Source: Planctomycetota bacterium
GTDB taxonomy: Bacteria > Planctomycetota > Planctomycetia > Gemmatales > Gemmataceae
Assembly (NCBI GenBank): GCA_026692965.1
Contig: JAPLNF010000296.1
Coordinates: 5,109-39,953, forward strand
DNA: 34,845 bases
Reading direction: 5' to 3'
Shown piece after piece: positions 1 through 7,121 of this stretch. The notes under the pieces are model-generated. The model ran no database searches and was not told the origin of the DNA. It saw only the letters and a program-made list of their open reading frames with translations. Both the position numbers and the translations under genes were made by a program. Position 1 is the first letter of the stretch. The number at the start of each line of letters is the position of its first letter.

Positions 1-888
1 GTCAAGGGCTTATACGAATCCCTTACCGATGCGCAAAAAAAAGAAATCTGCTTCGATTGGGATCATAAAGACGCTGACAGAGGGTTGTTACGAACCTTCG
101 TCTCCAATAACTGGCAGATTACCAAGCCACACATTCGCAGCGAATATTATTCAAAAAAACAACAAGACATCATTCACGATATTTTCAAAGGCCTCGTCAA
201 CCCTGAGTGGTATTCCAAATTCCTTAAACAGCTTAAAGATGATACCAATGGCAAAGAATGGGGTGCTGACCAAAGCATCGCAATCTTCGGCAAACCTGGT
301 TCTGGAAAATTCGAATTTGTCATGACCGGCAGGCATATGACTCTCCGAGCTGATGGTAACTCTGAAGACAGTGTGGCTTTTGGTGGCCCCATTTTTTACG
401 GGCATGCCGCTGATACTTTTAACGAAGGGGCAGACCACAAAGGCAATATCTTCTGGCCTCAAGCCTTGAAGGCAAACAAGGTTTATCAACTTCTAAGCGA
501 AGACCAAAGAAAAATCGCATTGGTTAAAAAAACTCCTCCTGAATCTGCGGTTGAATTCAAAGGCAAGGAAGGCAAGTTCTCCGGGATCGCAGTAAATAAA
601 CTGGATTCCACTCAGAAAAAAGAACTACAGGGTGTTCTCAGCGGATTGATCGAACCATTCAGAATGGCTGACCAAAACGAAGCAATGACTTGCTTGGAAA
701 AACAAGGCGGCTTAGATAGCTGCAATCTAAGTTTTTATCAACAAGGCGATATCGGTAAAGATGGTATTTGGGATAACTGGCGTTTGGAAGGCCCCTCTTT
801 TGTCTGGTATTTCAGAGGCAGCCCCCATGTTCATGTTTGGGTTAATGTCGCGGATAACTCAGCTATTAAGCTTAACGCCAGGGGCTAA
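1..888 (+). CDS. DUF3500 family protein, 5' end cut by the window
   Basis: The reading frame is open from base 1 and ends at the TAA at 886-888, so only the N-terminus is missing. The visible part begins with SLTDAQKKEICFDWDHKD and continues into LLRTFVSNNWQIT. The central block runs TGRHMTLRADGNSEDSVAFG followed by GPIFYGHA, and the C-terminus holds FRGSPHVHVWVNVAD. These blocks fit the DUF3500 family, which is common in planctomycetes and has no established biochemical role. The conserved histidines (GRH, YGH, PHVHVW) could bind metal, but that is inference. The internal TTG at 85 is not a credible start because coding similarity begins upstream of it. The gene converges on the minus-strand gene ending at 892, with three bases between the stops. 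Family assignment is from recalled motifs, not from a search. Confidence 0.82.
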   Translation, partial: VKGLYESLTDAQKKEICFDWDHKDADRGLLRTFVSNNWQITKPHIRSEYYSKKQQDIIHDIFKGLVNPEWYSKFLKQLKDDTNGKEWGADQSIAIFGKPGSGKFEFVMTGRHMTLRADGNSEDSVAFGGPIFYGHAADTFNEGADHKGNIFWPQALKANKVYQLLSEDQRKIALVKKTPPESAVEFKGKEGKFSGIAVNKLDSTQKKELQGVLSGLIEPFRMADQNEAMTCLEKQGGLDSCNLSFYQQGDIGKDGIWDNWRLEGPSFVWYFRGSPHVHVWVNVADNSAIKLNARG

Positions 889-891
889 GTT

Positions 892-1317
892 TCAGCGTAA
901 CATCATCGGAACTTTCCCCGGTTTTAATTGCAATAATTCCGGGGGAATGGAAATGCCCGGTATTGTCACCAGATGTACTCTGGCCAGATCCCTTAACATC
1001 AACGGGTAATCTGGCCATTTTCCTTCCACTGACTGAAGTTTAACTTTTTCATCATCCTGCAACATTCGAATTAATTCGTTCTCCACAACAGTCCGAATAT
1101 CTTCGGGCATGTCTTCAAATTTACATGCCCCGAATTCATAATTAAATGAAGGATCGCTTCTTCTAATTATTTCTGTCACTCCACGGGCAAATGCAGGCCA
1201 CTTCTTTTCGATTTTTATTAATTCAAACGGTTTATAAACCCCTTCTTGTTTCAGACTTTTCAACTGTGCCGAAACCTCAGGCGGAAGATCATTAGACGAT
1301 AGATATTTGATGCCCAT
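892..1317 (-). CDS. Helical protein with repeated 'WP' motifs, probable C-terminal half of a split gene
   Basis: I do not recognise a named function. The protein has two related segments, IEKKWPAFARGVTEI and SVEGKWPDYPLMLRDLARVH, joined by FEDMPEDIRTVVENELI. It is predicted to be mostly helical and has no signal peptide of its own. As I recall, planctomycete proteins encoded behind ECF sigma/anti-sigma pairs carry this EGKWPDYP-type block at the C-terminus of one longer secreted chain. Here it lies in a different frame from the upstream gene ending at 1323. The ATG at 1317 is used as start; a TTG at 1332 would overlap the upstream stop. There is no ribosome binding site before either. The frame is closed upstream by a TAG at 1344-1342, so any frame change must lie between there and the TAA at 1325-1323. 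It may be the displaced tail of the upstream gene rather than an independent gene. Confidence 0.6.
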   Translation of the reverse strand: MGIKYLSSNDLPPEVSAQLKSLKQEGVYKPFELIKIEKKWPAFARGVTEIIRRSDPSFNYEFGACKFEDMPEDIRTVVENELIRMLQDDEKVKLQSVEGKWPDYPLMLRDLARVHLVTIPGISIPPELLQLKPGKVPMMLR

Positions 1318-1322
1318 TTTGT

Positions 1323-2009
1323 TTAATGGCAATATTGATCGCTACTAAGCTGTTGTTTGATTTGGGTAATAAACTTTTGCGTTTCCTCCGAATACAACCC
1401 ACCTTTTTTCTTTTTGTCAAATGATTGCGCAACTCTTATCTGCTCTTCTTTTTTCATCTTAACTATTTGAATCGAACGCATTGGTTCATCCAACTTAAGC
1501 AATGCATCAGAATCAACCTTAGGCAGGCGCGATATCCATTGGCTTGTCAAAATCTTTTTAATCTCAGCAATGCGCTCATCAGGATAAGATGCTTTTGCTA
1601 GCCTATCTTTTTCCTTTAGATCCAAAGCTTCATACCACTCCCCAAACTTCTGAAAAACTTCAAGTAGCCTCCCAGCCTCCTGAGAATCCGACTTGCCCGC
1701 TGTTTTCTTTAGGGCAAGCTGTTTATCCTTCCCCAATGCCTGGAAAGAATCATGACTCTTGATTAGTTGATAAATAGCGTCATCAAGGTCTTTAAGTGCT
1801 TTTTGTTTTTCCTGGGGTAAGGCTTGAAATGATCTATAATTCTTCTTCAATTGGTTATAATGCTCGGTTGAGGCTTTCAGTTTTTTAAGAAGGCTTATGT
1901 ATTTTTGTTCTTGCTCATCACGGACATCGGCAAAAATCCCCGCAGGTTTCCCCAAGGTAATAAAAAACACCAACATCAGCAAAATTACAGACAGTTTCAT
2001 CAAGTTCAT
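1323..2009 (-). CDS. Secreted helical protein of the sigma/anti-sigma operon
   Basis: The 228-residue product starts with a clear signal peptide: Lys5, a hydrophobic stretch at about 6-19, and a likely cleavage after Ala27 (IFA-DV). The mature part is charged and strongly helical, with two related segments, YRSFQALPQEKQKALKDLDD near residue 60 and HDSFQALGKDKQLALKK near 88, and later a LPKVDSDALLKLDEP segment. It resembles loosely the DUF3106-like secreted proteins of planctomycetes, but I cannot name a family firmly. The gene lies 12 bases after the anti-sigma gene and has a weak AAGAGAA before its ATG, so it is probably the third gene of that operon. A periplasmic sensor or binding role for the membrane anti-sigma factor is possible but is inference only. 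The end is abrupt (SSDQYCH), which supports a frame break just before the following ORF. Confidence 0.72.
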   Translation of the reverse strand: MNLMKLSVILLMLVFFITLGKPAGIFADVRDEQEQKYISLLKKLKASTEHYNQLKKNYRSFQALPQEKQKALKDLDDAIYQLIKSHDSFQALGKDKQLALKKTAGKSDSQEAGRLLEVFQKFGEWYEALDLKEKDRLAKASYPDERIAEIKKILTSQWISRLPKVDSDALLKLDEPMRSIQIVKMKKEEQIRVAQSFDKKKKGGLYSEETQKFITQIKQQLSSDQYCH

Positions 2010-2021
2010 TATCGTTCTCTT

Positions 2022-2522
2022 TCACAAGCCAGAGGGTTCCTGACCAAACAAATCCGGTGCGTCCAGTTTTTTCAGAAACTCAATGTTTTCGATTTGCTCG
2101 TATAGATTTTTATTTTCGTAGAGCCGCAAATTATTTACCAACTCTGTATCTACCTTGGTTGTGTCATTAAAAGTTAACGAACCAACTCCAAACCCGCCTG
2201 CAAATAAAACCATCAAGGCTGCAGCAATCAACAGGCCCCTGTCCCCGTATGAATACTCTTTTATTGCGATAGTTGGATTACTTAACGCCCTCATTTTTTC
2301 CATGGTGTTCGCAGTAAACGCCATGGTTACATCCGGCTTGGGAAGATAATCAAGCATTTCCCAAGTTTTCTTCATTGCTTGAAAATTGGCACGCTCCTCA
2401 GGATTTGAGGCCAACTTGGCTTCAAACTCGCGAGCTTCCTCTTCCGTCAACTCACCATCCAGATAAGAAGAATATAGTTCTTCTTTTTCCAGCGAATCAT
2501 CGGGGCGTTTTGGTTCAGTCAT
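2022..2522 (-). CDS. Anti-sigma factor, single-pass membrane protein
   Basis: The protein has 166 residues. The N-terminal part LYSSYLDGELTEEEAREFEA (about 17-36) is the helical sigma-binding element seen in many anti-sigma factors, and it is followed by LASNPEERANFQAM. A single membrane helix lies at about 97-115 (LLIAAALMVLFAGGFGVGSL), placing the N-terminus inside and about 50 residues outside. The HxxxCxxC zinc motif of ZAS-type anti-sigma factors is absent; there is no Cys at all in the protein. The gene starts 19 bases after the ECF sigma gene, with AAGGAA at a good distance from the ATG, so the two are co-transcribed. By genetic context it should bind and restrain that sigma factor at the membrane. 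Confidence 0.8.
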   Translation of the reverse strand: MTEPKRPDDSLEKEELYSSYLDGELTEEEAREFEAKLASNPEERANFQAMKKTWEMLDYLPKPDVTMAFTANTMEKMRALSNPTIAIKEYSYGDRGLLIAAALMVLFAGGFGVGSLTFNDTTKVDTELVNNLRLYENKNLYEQIENIEFLKKLDAPDLFGQEPSGL

Positions 2523-2541
2523 TTCTTGTTATTCCTTAAAA

Positions 2542-3192
2542 CTACGACTCGGAGTTCTCTGGCGGGGTGCTATCCATGTATATGTATTTTTTTAATACTT
2601 CACGCAGATTAACCCTTGCTCTGCTTAAAAGCGATTTCACAGCCTTTGGAGTTAGCCCCATAACCACTGCAATATCTGCATAATTCATGTCTTCGTATTT
2701 GTTCAAAACAACGGCCATTCTTTGGCGCTCATTCAACCCATCCAAAGCTTTTGCAATAACATCTGCAAGTTCAGAATTATTAAGCTGGATTTCAGGTTGA
2801 CTTTGTTTTTCAGGCAGACGCTGATCAACCCCGACCTGCTGTTGCTGACCTGATTCTGAAGTAAGATAAGAGACTTGAGGCCGCCGCTTTTTAGAACGGA
2901 TGCTGTTCAATGCAAGATTATTGGCAATGGTAAAAAGCCAAGTACTAAATTTCGCTTTCGGATGATAGTTCTTACGCGATTTGTAAACCCTAAGAAATGC
3001 TTCCTGCGCAAGATCCTCTGCTTCCTCTCTGCTTCCAACCATCGGCTTCATGATTACCACAAGCCTTTGTTGAAACAAAAGTACCAATTGTTCAAATGCA
3101 CCTGCTTCATCAGCACGCACCCTCAACATCAATCTGATGTCTGGGTCGCGTAAAGCATATTGGGCACTTGATTGGCCAATTGCTGTCAACAT
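2542..3192 (-). CDS. ECF-type RNA polymerase sigma factor
   Basis: The 216-residue product has the sigma-70 region 2 fold at about 20-105, including REEAEDLAQEAFLRVYKSR and FSTWLFTIANNLALNSIRSK, and region 4 at about 148-203, including LNERQRMAVVLNKYEDMNYA and the helix-turn-helix LTPKAVKSLLSRAR. Regions 1 and 3 are missing, as expected for an extracytoplasmic-function sigma factor. A long Gln-rich linker (about 115-140) separates the two domains. The ATG at 3192 is preceded by AGGAGA at ideal spacing. A TATAAT-type promoter lies about 50 bases upstream. Together with the membrane anti-sigma factor and secreted protein behind it, this forms a stimulus-response operon. The target genes cannot be read from the window. 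Confidence 0.9.
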   Translation of the reverse strand: MLTAIGQSSAQYALRDPDIRLMLRVRADEAGAFEQLVLLFQQRLVVIMKPMVGSREEAEDLAQEAFLRVYKSRKNYHPKAKFSTWLFTIANNLALNSIRSKKRRPQVSYLTSESGQQQQVGVDQRLPEKQSQPEIQLNNSELADVIAKALDGLNERQRMAVVLNKYEDMNYADIAVVMGLTPKAVKSLLSRARVNLREVLKKYIYMDSTPPENSES

Positions 3193-3239
3193 ACTCTCCT
3201 AGATTAGCGGCTAGCATTTAAAACTTTAATATGCGTATT

Positions 3240-3248
3240 ATTATAACA
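3240..3248 (-). promoter_or_regulatory. Extended -10 promoter element of the ECF sigma operon
   Basis: On the minus strand this reads TGTTATAAT, a perfect TATAAT with the TGn extension. The -35 position 17 bases upstream holds only TTAAAG, a weak match. The predicted start of transcription would lie about 40 bases before the ATG at 3192. It looks like a housekeeping sigma promoter, so the ECF operon may not depend solely on autoregulation. Confidence 0.5.
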
Positions 3249-3288
3249 CTCAACAAAGTGAACTTTAAAAGGTTATTTCCAGCTTTAA

Positions 3289-4374
3289 TCAGTCTTTAAT
3301 CTTTTGCGCACTTGCTCTACGCAACTGGCCGCAGGCTGCATCAATGTCGGCACCCTTGCGTTTTCGAACTGTAACGGTTTGCCCAGATGCCTTTAAAATC
3401 CTAACAAACTCATGCACAGCTTCCTGTTCCGGCTTTAGGAAAGGCAATCCCTGAACACGATTAAACGGAATCAGGTTTACATGTGCTTTTCTTTTCCTAA
3501 GCAATGATGCAAGCTCTTGCGCATGATCATTCTGATCATTGATCCCGCCTAACAATATGTATTCAAAAGTCACTTGCCTGCCTGTAACTTCTTGAAAATA
3601 ATCCGCAGCATCAAGAACTTCATAAATACCAATCTTAGAGTTAGTAGGCACAATCTTGGAACGAATCTCGTCGTTAGGTGCATGCAGAGAAACCGCAAGA
3701 TGATACTGCTTTCCTGTATCGGCCAATTGCTTTATTTTTACAGGAAGCCCAACCGTCGAAATTGTTATATGCCTTGCGCTCAACCCAAGACCCTTGGGGG
3801 AACATGCAGTTTCAAGGGCTTCGAGCAAGTTATCGAGATTTGCCATCGGTTCGCCCATGCCCATGATAACTACATGGCTCAGCCTTTCACTTTCAGGCAA
3901 TAAGTTCCGTGCAAGAATCATCTGCTCTAGGATTTCATAAGCCTTCAAGTTTCTAACTACGCCATCAATTCCACTGGCACAAAAAACACAACCCATGGCA
4001 CAACCAACTTGTGTGCTTACGCAAACAGTTCTCCGGCTCTCCTCTTTCATCAACACACATTCAATCCGGTTACCATCCTGAAGCTTTAGTATTAGTTTTC
4101 GAGTATCATCTTCTGCGATTTTATGAATTTCAATTTCTTCAGAATACAATGCAAAAGAGTTAGCGAGGTCATCTCTTAACGATTTGGGTAAATCGCTCAT
4201 GTCGGAAAAAGCCATGCATCTTTTTAAGAGCAACCACTGTTGAATTTGCACCAAGCGGTGTGCAGGTTGCTGTTTTTCCATGATCCAAGCTTTAAGGCTT
4301 GGAGGCGATAGAGAAAGCAGCGCAGGCTTGACGGGTGTTGAAATCACATCAAGCGAAATATTGTTGTTAGACAT
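3289..4374 (-). CDS. rlmN: Dual-specificity 23S rRNA/tRNA adenine C2 methyltransferase RlmN
   Basis: This radical SAM enzyme methylates C2 of A2503 in 23S rRNA and of A37 in some tRNAs. The 361-residue protein has the cluster motif CAMGCVFC (Cys125, Cys129, Cys132), with the SAM-binding block VIMGMGEPMANLDN further on. Near the C-terminus RKRKGADIDAACGQLR supplies Cys348, the expected methyl-carrying cysteine of the RlmN/Cfr mechanism, and Cys118 is the other conserved cysteine near the cluster. The TVRKRKGADIDAACGQL ending is typical of RlmN. Length is normal for the family. There is no Shine-Dalgarno sequence before the ATG, and a possible promoter sits so close that the message may be leaderless. 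It is separated from the downstream sigma operon by 96 bases. Confidence 0.95.
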   Translation of the reverse strand: MSNNNISLDVISTPVKPALLSLSPPSLKAWIMEKQQPAHRLVQIQQWLLLKRCMAFSDMSDLPKSLRDDLANSFALYSEEIEIHKIAEDDTRKLILKLQDGNRIECVLMKEESRRTVCVSTQVGCAMGCVFCASGIDGVVRNLKAYEILEQMILARNLLPESERLSHVVIMGMGEPMANLDNLLEALETACSPKGLGLSARHITISTVGLPVKIKQLADTGKQYHLAVSLHAPNDEIRSKIVPTNSKIGIYEVLDAADYFQEVTGRQVTFEYILLGGINDQNDHAQELASLLRKRKAHVNLIPFNRVQGLPFLKPEQEAVHEFVRILKASGQTVTVRKRKGADIDAACGQLRRASAQKIKD

Positions 4375-4380
4375 GTTTCT

Positions 4381-4408
4381 ATTCTAAGTAGACTGATCTA
4401 GCTTGCAA
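4381..4408 (-). promoter_or_regulatory. Possible rlmN promoter giving a leaderless message
   Basis: The minus strand reads TTGCAA, a 16-base spacer, then TAGAAT. The -10 hexamer ends six bases before the rlmN ATG, so transcription would start at or next to the start codon. No ribosome binding site lies there, which agrees with leaderless translation. Match quality is moderate and the call is tentative. Confidence 0.4.
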
Positions 4409-4425
4409 TGAATCTCGCTAACCTC

Positions 4426-4455
4426 TTCTTAAATTTCTGCTTTTTTATTTAAGAA
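4426..4455. other. AT-rich perfect hairpin in the rlmN-gltA divergent gap
   Basis: TTCTTAAAT (4426-4434) and ATTTAAGAA (4447-4455) form a perfect nine-base inverted repeat around a 12-base loop ending in six T. It lies between two divergent genes, so a terminator role is unlikely; it could be an operator or just AT-rich sequence. The rest of the 4375-4609 gap shows a TATACT at 4544-4549 that could be a -10 for gltA, without a good -35. Confidence 0.35.
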
Positions 4456-4609
4456 CACACTATTACAACCAACTTAAAGCCTTAAATAACAAACACTTAG
4501 GGCAATTATATAACCCTGAACCCCACTTTTATTCTAAGTTTTCTATACTAACATTGGTGTAAAATATGCATCAATGCTTCGATTCACCCTAAAAAATTGG
4601 GGCCCTACC

Positions 4610-5749
4610 ATGGCGGAACCCGAATACCGTCCCGGATTGGCTGATGTGCCAGTTGCGGAATCTGCAATTAGCTTTATTGATGGCAAAAGAGCTCGACTTG
4701 AGTACCGGGGGATCGCTGTCGAAACCCTTGCCAAGGAAAGTTCCTTTGAAGAAACATCATGGCTCCTCCTTAAAGGTGAGCTACCTACGCAAAAGCAACT
4801 TGCCACCTTCGACAGCCAACTGCGCGTCCATCGCAGATTAAAATACAAAATCATCGATCTGATCAAATGCCTTCCCGAATCTGGCCATCCCATGGATGCA
4901 TTGCAAGCTGGGGTTGCGGCATGTGGCATGTTCTACCCTACGAAGGATCGGACTGACCCTGAAAAAAATTGGGAAGCTGTCATCAGGCTAATTGCAAAAC
5001 TTCCAACTATTGTTGCAGCGTTTCATAGGCTCAGGCGTGGCGATGAGGCGATTCCGCCCCGAGATGATTTAGGCCATGCAGCAAATTTCTATTACATGCT
5101 TACCGAAGAAGAGCCTTCTCCTTCGATAACCAAAGTGATTGATGCCTGCCTGATTGTTCATGCAGAACATACGATGAATGCATCTACTTTTAGCAGTCGG
5201 GTTACTGGTTCAACCTTAGCAAACCCTTTCACCGTGGTAAATTCTGCGATAGGAACTCTTGCTGGGCCACTTCACGGTGGTGCCAACGAAGAAGTGCTTG
5301 ATATGCTTGAGGAAATCGGCACTGCAGAAAAGGCCAAGGGTTGGCTTGAAGATGCAGTATTGCACAAAAAGAAAATCATGGGTTTTGGGCATCGTGTTTA
5401 TAAAGTCAAAGATCCGCGGGCAACGGTGCTCCAGGAACTTGCAGAGCACATGTTTGCGGAAACCAGCAAGCCTGAAATCTACAACCTTGCGGTTGAAATC
5501 GAAAGGATTGCAACTGGTATTTTAGGACCCAAAGGTATCTTCCCGAATGTGGATTTCTATTCAGGGATTGTTTACCAAAGCATGGGTATACCACGCGATT
5601 TGTTCACTCCTATTTTTGCTATTTCCCGGGTCGCTGGGTGGACTGCCCACTGGCTAGAACAATTGAAAAACAACCGCATCTTCCGCCCAGAACAAATCTT
5701 TGTAGGTAAGAATGATCAACCCTACACGCCTCTGGGAAAAAGGCCCTGA
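4610..5749 (+). CDS. gltA: Citrate synthase
   Basis: The enzyme condenses acetyl-CoA and oxaloacetate to citrate at the entry of the TCA cycle. The three catalytic residues are visible: His in GPLHGGANEE (222 from this start), His in GFGHRVYKVKDPRA (261) and Asp in FPNVDFYSGIVY (315). The product is 379 residues, the size of the short (Gram-positive/archaeal type) citrate synthases rather than the NADH-sensitive long form. I chose the ATG at 4610 because the family N-terminus begins close to EYRPGLADVPVAESAISFID. An in-frame ATG at 4574 would add 12 residues (MLRFTLKNWGPT) that do not look like the family. A GGGG stretch lies just upstream of 4610. The gene appears to be transcribed alone or with serS, 49 bases downstream. 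Confidence 0.94.
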   Translation: MAEPEYRPGLADVPVAESAISFIDGKRARLEYRGIAVETLAKESSFEETSWLLLKGELPTQKQLATFDSQLRVHRRLKYKIIDLIKCLPESGHPMDALQAGVAACGMFYPTKDRTDPEKNWEAVIRLIAKLPTIVAAFHRLRRGDEAIPPRDDLGHAANFYYMLTEEEPSPSITKVIDACLIVHAEHTMNASTFSSRVTGSTLANPFTVVNSAIGTLAGPLHGGANEEVLDMLEEIGTAEKAKGWLEDAVLHKKKIMGFGHRVYKVKDPRATVLQELAEHMFAETSKPEIYNLAVEIERIATGILGPKGIFPNVDFYSGIVYQSMGIPRDLFTPIFAISRVAGWTAHWLEQLKNNRIFRPEQIFVGKNDQPYTPLGKRP

Positions 5750-5798
5750 TTAGCGCCCTTGTTTTAGTTCTCTTTCTGTTTTGGAGGCCTGACTTCTC

Positions 5799-7088
5799 AT
5801 GCTTGATGCTGCTTTTATTCGTGCCAATCTTGAGGCTGTCAAATCCAATTGCAAAAACCGTAACCTTGTTGCGGATGTAGATAAAGTTATCGTTATCGAT
5901 GACGAACGAAAAAAATTACTCTCCAACATTCAGGCCATCCAACAAAAACAAAATGAGTTGTCCAAACTCATCCCCAAAGAAAAAGACCCAACTATAAAAC
6001 AACAACTTGTTGGCGAAGGTAAATCTCTTCGCGAACAAGCAAATGCAATGGAAGCACAAGCTAGAGAAATCGAAAGCAATCTGAAATCCGTTCTGAATAT
6101 TATCCCCAATATGACTCATCCGGATGCACCGGTTGGATTGCTTGCTGAGGATAACAAAGAAATCAAACACTGGGGCCAGCCAAGAAAATTCGATTTCACC
6201 CCAAAGGATCATGTTGCGCTTTGTGATTCATTGCAACTTGCAGATTTCGAAGCAGGCGCTTCTGTAGCGGGCCAGAAATTTTACTACCTCAAAAACGAAG
6301 GTGCTTTGCTAGAACTTGCACTTGTTCAATACGCAATGAACACGCTGGTTCAAGAAGGCTTTATCCCCGTAATTACTCCAGATCTTGCTAGGGTTGAAGT
6401 TCTTGAAGGAATCGGTTTCATTCCGCGTGATCCAGACCCCGAAAAACGCCAAGTTTACACTATCGCTGATACCGATCTTTGCCTTGTTGCCACCGCAGAA
6501 ATCACCCTCGGAGGCATGCACCGCGATCAAGTTCTTGATGAAGCCAACATGCCATTGCGCTATGCTGGACTATCCCACTGCTTCCGAACCGAAGCTGGTG
6601 CTCCCGGAAAAGATACCAGGGGTTTATACAGGGTTCATCAATTCACCAAAGTCGAAATGTTTGCATTCTGCACCCCCGAGCAAGCTGAAGCTATTCACCT
6701 CGACATTCTTCGTATCGAAGAAAAAATATTCCAAGGCCTTGGACTTTGCTACAGGGTTATCGACACCTGCACGGGCGATTTGGGCGGCCCTGCATACCGA
6801 AAATACGACCTCGAAGCTTGGATGCCTGGCAGAGGTAAAGACGGGGATTATGGCGAAGTTACCAGTACTTCCAACTGCACAGATTACCAATCACGAAGAT
6901 TAAATATTCGTAGCAAATCTCAAGGTCAAAAAGGTACACGCTTCGCCTACACCCTCAATGGCACTGCTGTTGCTGTTACGAGGGCAATCGTTGCAATCTT
7001 AGAAAACAACCAGCAGGCGGATGGATCTGTTATCATTCCAGAAGTGTTACGGCCAATGATTGGCAAAGACCGGATTGTCCCCCGGTAA
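5799..7088 (+). CDS. serS: Serine--tRNA ligase
   Basis: The enzyme charges tRNA-Ser (and tRNA-Sec where present) with serine. The 429-residue protein has the N-terminal long coiled-coil arm that grips the tRNA extra arm (about 30-100, rich in Gln, Lys and Glu). The class II catalytic core follows: TAEITLGG (232-239) for serine binding, motif 2 FRTEAGAPGKDTRGLYRVHQ (262-281), and motif 3 LNGTAVAVTRAIVAILENNQ (386-405). EVTSTSNCTDYQSRR is also typical of the family. A GGAGG lies about a dozen bases before the ATG. Length and motifs are normal; nothing odd. Confidence 0.96.
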   Translation: MLDAAFIRANLEAVKSNCKNRNLVADVDKVIVIDDERKKLLSNIQAIQQKQNELSKLIPKEKDPTIKQQLVGEGKSLREQANAMEAQAREIESNLKSVLNIIPNMTHPDAPVGLLAEDNKEIKHWGQPRKFDFTPKDHVALCDSLQLADFEAGASVAGQKFYYLKNEGALLELALVQYAMNTLVQEGFIPVITPDLARVEVLEGIGFIPRDPDPEKRQVYTIADTDLCLVATAEITLGGMHRDQVLDEANMPLRYAGLSHCFRTEAGAPGKDTRGLYRVHQFTKVEMFAFCTPEQAEAIHLDILRIEEKIFQGLGLCYRVIDTCTGDLGGPAYRKYDLEAWMPGRGKDGDYGEVTSTSNCTDYQSRRLNIRSKSQGQKGTRFAYTLNGTAVAVTRAIVAILENNQQADGSVIIPEVLRPMIGKDRIVPR

Positions 7089-7121
7089 ATTTGCTCTATT
7101 TTTCTTCTGGACTGGGGTTAG

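Noticed and set aside
151-489. 112-residue minus-strand ORF inside the DUF3500 gene
   Set aside because: It is antisense to conserved coding sequence and has no family-like motif or ribosome binding site.
5406-5594. Antisense ORFs within citrate synthase
   Set aside because: They lie opposite the catalytic region and show low-complexity, Cys/Pro-rich translation typical of shadow frames.
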